Source of the DNA: Pterois miles
Taxonomy: Eukaryota > Chordata > Actinopteri > Perciformes > Scorpaenidae
Length of the DNA: 64,000 bases
Direction of reading: 5' to 3'
Assembly: GCA_947000775.1 (NCBI GenBank)
Contig: CAMQGK010000334.1
Span: 3,255,501 to 3,319,500 of the forward strand
The notes under the pieces are model-generated. The model did no database searches, was not told where the DNA came from, and saw nothing but the letters and a program-made list of their open reading frames with translations. A program made the translations under genes and the position numbers. Shown here piece by piece: positions 51,886 to 60,800 of this stretch. The stretch's first letter is position 1. Each line of letters begins with the position of its first letter.

Positions 51886-54800
51886 TAGTAGTAGTACATG
51901 TGAATTGAGGTGTCAGGTACTAATGATGATGGATGGAGGTGCAGCCATCATGGCAGGGGGTCCCAATACAGCATGGTGCACACATACAAGCATACACAGA
52001 GGGCAATGTTGTTGATTCAAAATCACAGGACAATTTACAATATGTCAGGTGTATTTTTTTTCATAATTTTAGCCGCCATATATTATGTAAACAGAGGTAG
52101 AACAAATGCCCTGTGTAATGAACCACTACGATTACATAAACTAAAACCTGAAAGAGAGGAGAGGCAGCAGAGCAAAATGTTCAAGGAAAGACAGGACGAG
52201 AAGAGAGAAAGGCGTAGGTGCGAGTCCTTGACAAAAGGGAAACGTTCACCTCTCTCTCCACAAATCCAGTCCCACATTTCTCTCTCTCTCTCTGCCTCAC
52301 CCACTCTACCCCACCGACCGGAGAAATAAGGCATCACAAAGAATTACTCTGCCAGTACACTCAAGTTCATATGCAGGTGAGTAACTCCCCTCCACTCAAC
52401 TGGTATCAACGTGTATTTGTGTGTGTGTGCGTGTGTGTGTTTGTGTGTGTGTGTGTGGTTGCCAGTCTGTGATTAAATCTTATGTTCTACTGCCCTCTAT
52501 GGGTGAACAGATAAACTGATGAATTATACTAAGAGACGGAGGAGGAGTTGAATCATTTTCCTCTTTAATCGACTGTACTTATATAAATCAAGAATAAATC
52601 CAAAGTACTTACCTTGACTCAGTTCTCACTGTAAATCACTTTGCTTTATCATGACTCACTCTTCAATCTGCGGTTTTCAAATCCGACTGTGTTAAGAATT
52701 TATCTGAATCAAAGTGCAGTGAAGAAAAGAGGACAAGCTGTTTAACCGCCAAATTAAACGCATTAAAATACTCCTGAAACATGTCAAGGCATTATAATTT
52801 AATTATGGGTGTTTCAGTGTGATTATGACTATTTTATATAATACGCTAAAACAGGCAGAATTTGTTAAAACCTGAAAGTTAAAGGCTTTAGTAACTGCAG
52901 AGGCATGCAAGCAAATAGTTCCCTCAAGATACAGTACTACTATGCAACACAGAGCTATAAGGAAACTGAATACTGGACTTACACTCATCAGGTGGCCAGA
53001 AACCTGACTCCACGGGAATGCTATTGTTGCTGTTTAAAAAAGCAACTGTTAACATATCAGCTTTTTTTCTGCATACACTAATTTTTATTTTGTTGGCAGT
53101 GCAGGAGACAACATACAGTGCAACCGGGTACATTATTACACGGTTCTGTTGAATACTTACTAACTCTCTTATAGCAGATGCTGCTATGTATAACACACCG
53201 TTGCTATGGACACAGTTCTGATGTCGGTCTCTGGCGGACCAAATTATTGACTTCTTAAGTAGCAGTGTAATAAGCACTATAATGGATAGCTAGCGGGTTA
53301 CTGTTGTGAAATAAACACCTTCAGGGCGATACAAAACCCCTCTGCCGCATCGCACGGTTTATTTCACAACAAAAAACGGATCCCTCACTTACCACCCTGC
53401 TCTGGAATTGCAAAAATGTTATCTAAAACAGGTGGGGCTGAGAGGCCCGCAGAGTGGGAATCAGTACTACGTGTAAGCTTGTTATTATGTATGTGGGATA
53501 CCCTCAGACAGGGCAAGGCAAACCGGACAAATAAAATAATGCTAGGGGTGCAACTACAGATGAATAGAATTATATAAATAAATGAGAATTAATGTTTGCA
53601 AACACTCAACAAACAATACATGGTATGGCGATACCCCAAAACCCCAAAAAGTCACTGTAAACACTATATAGCACTTCAGTGATGACAGGTGACCTCTTCA
53701 ACATTTATTTAAAGGTTAGCGATAAAGTTTACATAAGGTGCCTCTATTTTGTCACGCACTGTATATCCAGCTTTACTTTCATTTTACAACACAAGCAATC
53801 AATTAGGATATAACTTGACATCTCCACCTTCAGCTGAGACAGTGTTGGGGGGGGGGCTTCCAGCAGTCAGTGATACATGTTTTGAAGCAATAAATGCAAG
53901 ATTACTGAATTTCCTTTGGTGGCAGTCACCATCATTAAATTTGCCAAGCAGACAGAGACGCCGTGTGGGTATGACATTGACATATCTCTTCCCAGAAGGA
54001 GGTAAATTTAGCACAAGACCATAACATATGTTATGAAAATGTTACCAAAAGGCCCCCTTTTGTCTCTGGCTTCTCCATACCGGCTAATCTTGAGACCTTC
54101 AAAAAAGTGGGGGGGTCTGAGTTTCACAGACTTTGTTTCTTGCATTCTGGTGACTTTTAAATAAGGAAAATAACAAAATAATAGTACACTGTAAAGGCAA
54201 TTTATGTTATACTTTTAATTTGACCTTTAATCCTCAGGAAAGAAAACTGAATTATTCAGCCCTCTGGCGTAAACTTGGCATGTGAATATCTAGCAAAAAC
54301 TAATATGCATCAGTTTTAATACATTTTTTTGCCCCTGCTTGAGTATTTCTTTCAGTTAGCTCTCTCCATTTGTCTTTCAGTCTCTCACTCACTGAAAGCC
54401 CTTTCAGACACAACGCAAAAAGGGCACCACTGCGCTCTGAAACCTGTCATTTACAATAGTTGTGCCACGCCACAATGTCTTTTTGCTACATCAAGCATTG
54501 CCTAACTTTGGGCACTGCACACTGTGATGTGCAGTGAACCCAGCTGTGTTAGGAGTGTAGACTACTCTTTTCCACCAGGAAACGACATTTGGTGTAGCTC
54601 TATTGTCATCCGGGTGGAAACAGTAGGACTTATAGAAGCTGTACAGAGCCAGAAACTGGTTATGATAATGAAAAGAGGAAATAAAAACGTGTTGCTACCC
54701 CTGGAGGAAACTGGGAGAGGGCAATGAAAACCGAGTGTCTCCCAGGAACGGACGGTTGGAACGTATGTGCACCTCCAACACAAAAGAGGACATTTCTAAA

Positions 54801-57800
54801 TGTGTAGCATTGAGTTTTGCTGGGGTATAGTATGTTATATGCAGACTCTTGAATTGTAAGAGCCCGTGCCTCTACTTGTAAGAGCCAGAGAGGATATTTT
54901 ACAGCACTTTTCATCAAGATTAACTTCACATTTTCTCTTGGTAGAAAAAACATAGTCTGGAAAAGCCTTGGTAAAGTTTAGACATTAATTTAGTTGATTT
55001 CTCTGATTGTCTCAGCGTTTTCTCTATTACAGTGGGCTTTGGTTCCTCCAGTGTTTGCTGGGTTGACTGAATAAAGCTTCTTATGAATTGCGTACCTTGT
55101 ATTTTTCCTGAATCTGTTTAAATGAGAGAAGAGTTATGTTATCATACATGCTAGCAAAAGTTAGAGAGCCTTTTTCTGCCCACTTTTAGGAAATATTGTC
55201 ACTAAATATAGAAGGCATTTTTCTTCTATATAGGGGAATAGGGTGAAAGAGGCTTATTTCAGTCCAATTAACTTATGAGCTCAGTCCCATGTGAAGTATG
55301 ATTAGGTTGCTTCCCACCATATCAACTTTAATAAGCTGATAATATGTCAATGTTTTGCTTACAGCTTGTTGCACTGTCCCCATGTGCCCAAAAAAACAAT
55401 AATGCAGGTTTAATTGCCATGTGTGGTCACAGTGGCCACTGTCCAGCAAGTTACATAGACTCACTTTAAAAGGACCATGTCCCCCACAGGGGCAGAGCTT
55501 CATATTGATCCCAGTCCTCTAAAGCTTTTGTCTCTTACACATCTCATTCATTTAAGCTTAGCATGTATAGCACCACATAGACACAAACACATACTCACTT
55601 TCTTTTCTTCTTGTTTGGGCACCAGCTCGTGGTAGCGAGGGATGACAAGCTCAGCTCTGCCTTTCTGCTCCTTTTGAAGGTTCACATTCTCATAGTGCAC
55701 TTCTATGTTTCTGAAACAGAGACGACAACAACGTCTTAGAGAATAGAAGATAAACAAATAGAAGAGACAAGAAGAGAGAGAACATACAAAAGAGAAACAA
55801 ATAAAGGGGAAATGGGGAGATGTAATATATTGAATGGGGGGGTGTGTAATGGAAAAGTAAATAGGAAGAGATAGACAAAGCAAAGACAGATAGGAGACAG
55901 AATGATAGAGGAGGAGGAGGAGTGAAGAGGAAACCTGCTCTGTCAGCATTTTCAATCATTTTTAAATGATTCCAGTAACCACAGACATGTTTGTGTGGGT
56001 GTGTAAACATCTGCCTACACCTATGTGTAGTATGATTGCTCACATGTTCACTTTCCCTTCTATTACTCAGTCGATTCCTTTATGCACAGCAGAGCTGGGT
56101 GTGTGCCGGCCAATGCAGAAGTGCTTAGTAAGGCCCATCCTCCATGGCCATCAATAGAAATGCTATATGAGAAAGTCAAACATAACGCCCTGGCTGTAGG
56201 ATCAAAGCAATATTTCACTCTGGTGGAACCGCTCCTCTGTTCAGCTCGCACACATCTCTGTAAGAGCTCAAGAGCAGTGAACTTCTGAGACTAGTGATGC
56301 TCTGGAGCATCTAATCCAACCAATCTTTATCCATGATACAAAAAGTGAATTTCAGGGCTGTCAAATCAACTTGATTAGCACGACTTGTGATTTTTAGGTT
56401 GCAGTGGGCTCAGTTTTAAAGCTAGTGTGAAGATAGTGGCATCATATGAAACTAGAAAACTTAAGGAATCCATTGGTACCACCCATGACATACTAGCTTG
56501 TGCTAAATAACATCCTAATCCAAACGTGAGCTAACGTTTGGTGAGGATAAATGGATGGATTTTAAATGGGTCCTTATTTTAAGAAAATGAATGGGTTCTC
56601 TGGGAACCACAAGTCTCCCCTTTACAGACATGCCCACTTTATGATAATCACATGCAGTTTGGATCAAGTCATAGTCAAGTAAGCACACTGACAGCTGTTG
56701 CATGCTTATTTTCCTAAGGTACTGCCAACTTTAGCAGTTCCTTGTGACCTTAAATGCCAACCATCTTCTCATCTAATCCTCTGCAAAAAAAAGTGTATTT
56801 TACAAAATGTCAAACAATTTCTTTAACAATGCTGCTAGGCCATTGTTATGATACGATGATCAACATTGTTGATCATGTGCCACTGATAACAAAATAAATA
56901 CGCGTCTAATGCTGTACCATGACATGTAATACTTACATCTCAGGGTAATACTGTCCTGGACCCGGTCCCTCCTCCACTGTCACCTCACTTCGCTTCCCTG
57001 TCATGTTGCCGAAGTGGACTCCTCTATACTTCTGCGCAGAACTCTTCTCTGACTACAGAAAGAAAGAATAAGAGAGAGACACGAAGAGAGAGGAGGTGAG
57101 AAGTGGATAAGAAAAAGGATTGGCCAGGGAGAAATAATGAGAAGAAGAAGAAGATGGTAAGAGGAGAGAGAGAGAACGAGATAACAAGAGGATAAATGGA
57201 TGAACAAAGAAGAGAAAATAGAATTGACACGTTCACACTTATCTGGTTTCTCTTCCAGCCAGGGCTCATGAAGTTGGGGTTGAATGAAACGTAAAGTTCA
57301 GCCAAATGCCAGAGTATGTCAGAGATCTAGTGGAGACCCTCTGTCCTTTCTTATCTCTCTGAGTTTTACAGCCTGCTTCCTCTGCCACCGGCCTTTCAGA
57401 TAGGACCAGTCCACTCGGGAGCTTTAACTACTGAGAGAGGCTATGCCTGGAAATGAGCTGGCTGGATGTCAAACACTTTTTAGAGATACTATGTGGGAGA
57501 TTTTCAAAAAAAAAAAAATATTGCAAGGGTGCCGCAAAATAGGACTAGTGGGTTTTGAATCCCAATCCATTTTAGTTTAGCGTGCCAGCATTCTACCATT
57601 TGCTAATTAGCACTAAACACAAAGTACAGTTCCCATTTGTTTTGCAGGTATCTGGTCAGGAATCAGATTGTTGGACAGATCACAGGGAGAGCTAAAAATG
57701 AAACATGATTTAATATAATTGTGATACATAACAAAGCCTGGCACTTGAGTTTATAACTGTGGAGGTTTGGGATTTTTACATCGATGAGAAATTCCCATTT

Positions 57801-60800
57801 CTCCCAATTTACTATTTACAATTCACATTCCTGACTGAAAGAAATTTGCTCCTTGTCCCTCAAAAATGAAACCACATGTACTAAAATGAAAGAGACATGT
57901 AAGAAAAAGCTTCCCTAACTGATTCAAATATTAAAGCATCCAAAATTCTTAACCTCTCTACTCTAAATTTTCCTTGACCCGACTGTCTGTTTCTACTCTG
58001 TGAGGCAAGTTATACGAGGATTGGCAGGGTGTCTCAAAAAGTTTTTAACTCCACATGGTGCCTGTCTCCTTATCTCAACTTCAACAGTGACTGGAGGACG
58101 AGATCTGAGGTTCTGTCCCCCGTGATCTAACCAATCCAGTTTTGAGGAAGAGAGATAGGAAACAAGGATGTTCAAATGCTTAAAGTTAAAAAGAAAAACA
58201 TGACTGTTCTGCATCGCATGCAGACACATGCAAGCACCGTGATGGTATCACAGCTGGCATTGAGTTCAGAGGCACAAATTGCCTATTTCTGACAAGGAGA
58301 GCTTTTAAAAGCAAACCAAAAACACAGCTAGCGGGCATAAACATACTCATTCGACTTTAATAAAATGGAATGGAAGGCTTTTTATTGTTTAAATGAGAAT
58401 ACATTTTTGTCAGTATGGTCGTGTGTGGGCCGGATACCGCAGGCTGAAATTGTTGGTGTGCTTTCTACAAACATACACACAACACAGCAAGGGTTTCACT
58501 CTCATTCAGGTTCTACTGAGAGGACAGTCCTGCCCATGTCTCCCTTTCCATCTCACACCTTCATGCCAAATACTGGTTCTGTGTAGAGACTGACCAATGC
58601 TTGATATCTGGGGCAGGGTGTTTGCAAACAAACAATGAAAGTATTACTCATATAGACTCTTCTTGAGGGAATATATTTTTGGAAGAATTGTATTCATCCC
58701 TCTAGCTGAGACTTGCAGAATCTATGCAAAGGAGTATAAAGCTGTTCTGGTGGCCCAACATCTGACTAACACTGACGTATGAAAAAGCAACGTGACATGA
58801 GACAAGGGCTATTGGTGATCACAGTTCAGTGTGCTTTCCTGTTTCATAATTAAATAAATAAATAAATAAATAAATACATTGGAAAAAATTTAAAGTTTTG
58901 TCTCACTGTGATATTTACTGCTGCATGTATGTACTGATGCATGTTGGAGGTAATGACTGAAATGCAGCAGAAAAAGTTAATCTAAGAGCACCTGTTTCCA
59001 ATGTAAATCATCTGCTGAGTGTTTGATAGTCATGTATTTGTGCTTTAGAACGTAAAACAACAATCAAAAAACAACTTTTCATTCACTTATTCACAGCACC
59101 GGTCCGCCACGCTGTTTCCCTCTTCTGCCGCTCGCTCGCATGATCTCTCTTTTCTCTGGCTTTTGTTAAATGAGTCGGGAGGCCGACAGCAGACCCTAAC
59201 TTTGTTTTTAATGTCATCAAACAAAGAGAAATACTCTCCCCTCATCTTATAATGGTCCTAAATTGATACTAGAGTACCTTCTTGTTTTATGAATGAAGCA
59301 GTGTGGTGGCTGACCAATCATGGTCATCCAGTAAACTCCACCCTGAAAGTTCTGGTACTTACAGAAAGTACTACCCCCAACCAAGGACTTTTTTGGGGGA
59401 TAAAAAGGCCGTGGAAAATGTCACCAGAACTTAATTTACACCCTGGTTCCTGCAGTCGAAACACAATAAGTTCCTCAAAAGGTTCCTAGTTCTGGGGCAA
59501 AGTTCCTCAATGGAAATGAGGATTAAAACACTTGACAGTGTTTTTCCTTTAATCTGTTACCCAACTGCATCTCCTTGATAACAAATTTAAAGAAAGCATT
59601 ATCTAAGTTCTACCATGCATATTATCATTTACATGTAGTATTTTGTAATCAACAAGTGAAGCTTAAAAATGTTTTCTCTCATAAATGCAAACCTCAGCCT
59701 CAAAAAACAGTGATATTGTAGCATCCACTATAAGGATGTACAGCAGTCCTTGCTGCCATCATGTCATCTGAGAACGTTTGACATGTTGAGCACAGCAGGA
59801 GGCCGGTGGTAACAAAAACTCTTCTAACAGATTTTGGTGGGGAACTACTGCTATGTTCCCACTTGAACAAGCTGTCGCGCATGAGCTCATGCATTGATTG
59901 GCCGGTCAGAAAGTGCTGCAATATTTATTTTTCAAAATGTCCCTTTCTAAACTGATTCAGGTGCTCTGTCTCCTATATACCAACACGGCCTGTGCTCCAT
60001 ATCACCATCTGGCCAGCTGTGTTACGCTAATCTGACAAATATAAAACTACACAGTCTGAACTAACAAAATATCTCATGGTGATGCTGTTTCTAAATTAGC
60101 CCAAGAGCTTTTTACTGCATTTGCACGTGTCATTTTTAGCCATAGCATGTGCCTGTACCACTGTATCAGTTAGTAACTACTCACTATTCCAGCATTTCAG
60201 TCTGTCTCTAATTCTGTGCACTAAATCGCAAGTATCAGTCGATGCAGTATAGTAATTGTTCAGTCAATACAAACGTGAACCGTAAGTTTAGGGTCAGTGG
60301 ATGAAACCGATTAAGATGTTTTTGTTTTTCTCAATAACATTCAGACAGAAAACATAGTTATGCTCTTTTGATTTCCGTCTAATGCCTTATCATTCAGAGG
60401 TTGCCCCCCAGCTACTTTGAAGTAACGTCCTCAGACAACCACTTAATTCGGTGTCTCCGCTCTTATGAACTCAGACAGAGCACAGGGGGCGGGGGGAAGT
60501 ATTTGAGTTTAAAGAAAAGAGTGTGTCACATGGAGGGACAGAGGAAGGAAGACAGACAGAGATGGAGGGTGAGCTTTCAAAGGGAGAGCAACAGAAGTTC
60601 AGACAGAAAAAAAAAAAAAAAAAAAAAAAACAGCTGAGGATGGATGCACTGCTGATAGCCCTAAATCACAGCGCGCCTCGGTGCCTGCGCCGGTGGGTTG
60701 ACACAAACTCGGCCAACACTCAAGGACGCTGTTGACTTCCTCTGGTCATTAACAGATGAAAAATAACTTAATTGAGAGCCAGACCAGCAGGCGTGTGCAT

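Larger units (their letters stand above)
49405..55598 (-). other. intron between stpg2 exons w4 and w5 (6194 bp)
   Basis: GTGAGT donor at 55598 and CCATCAG acceptor ending at 49405. It contains the family D LINE end (50515-50905) and TG microsatellites (51818-51895, 52418-52457). A homopolymer G patch lies near 53849-53857. No exon was recognised. The stretch 53300-55590 shows no repeat that I can name. Confidence 0.85.

Noticed and set aside
53749..54024. 91-codon plus-strand frame
   Set aside because: It lies within the w4-w5 intron, has no domain recognised, and its overlapping antisense frame is equally long.
57241..57305. Extra stpg2 exon (frame with FNPNFMSPGWKRN)
   Set aside because: It has no PG repeat, no usable acceptor/donor pair, and exons w2 and w3 already join in phase 0 without it.
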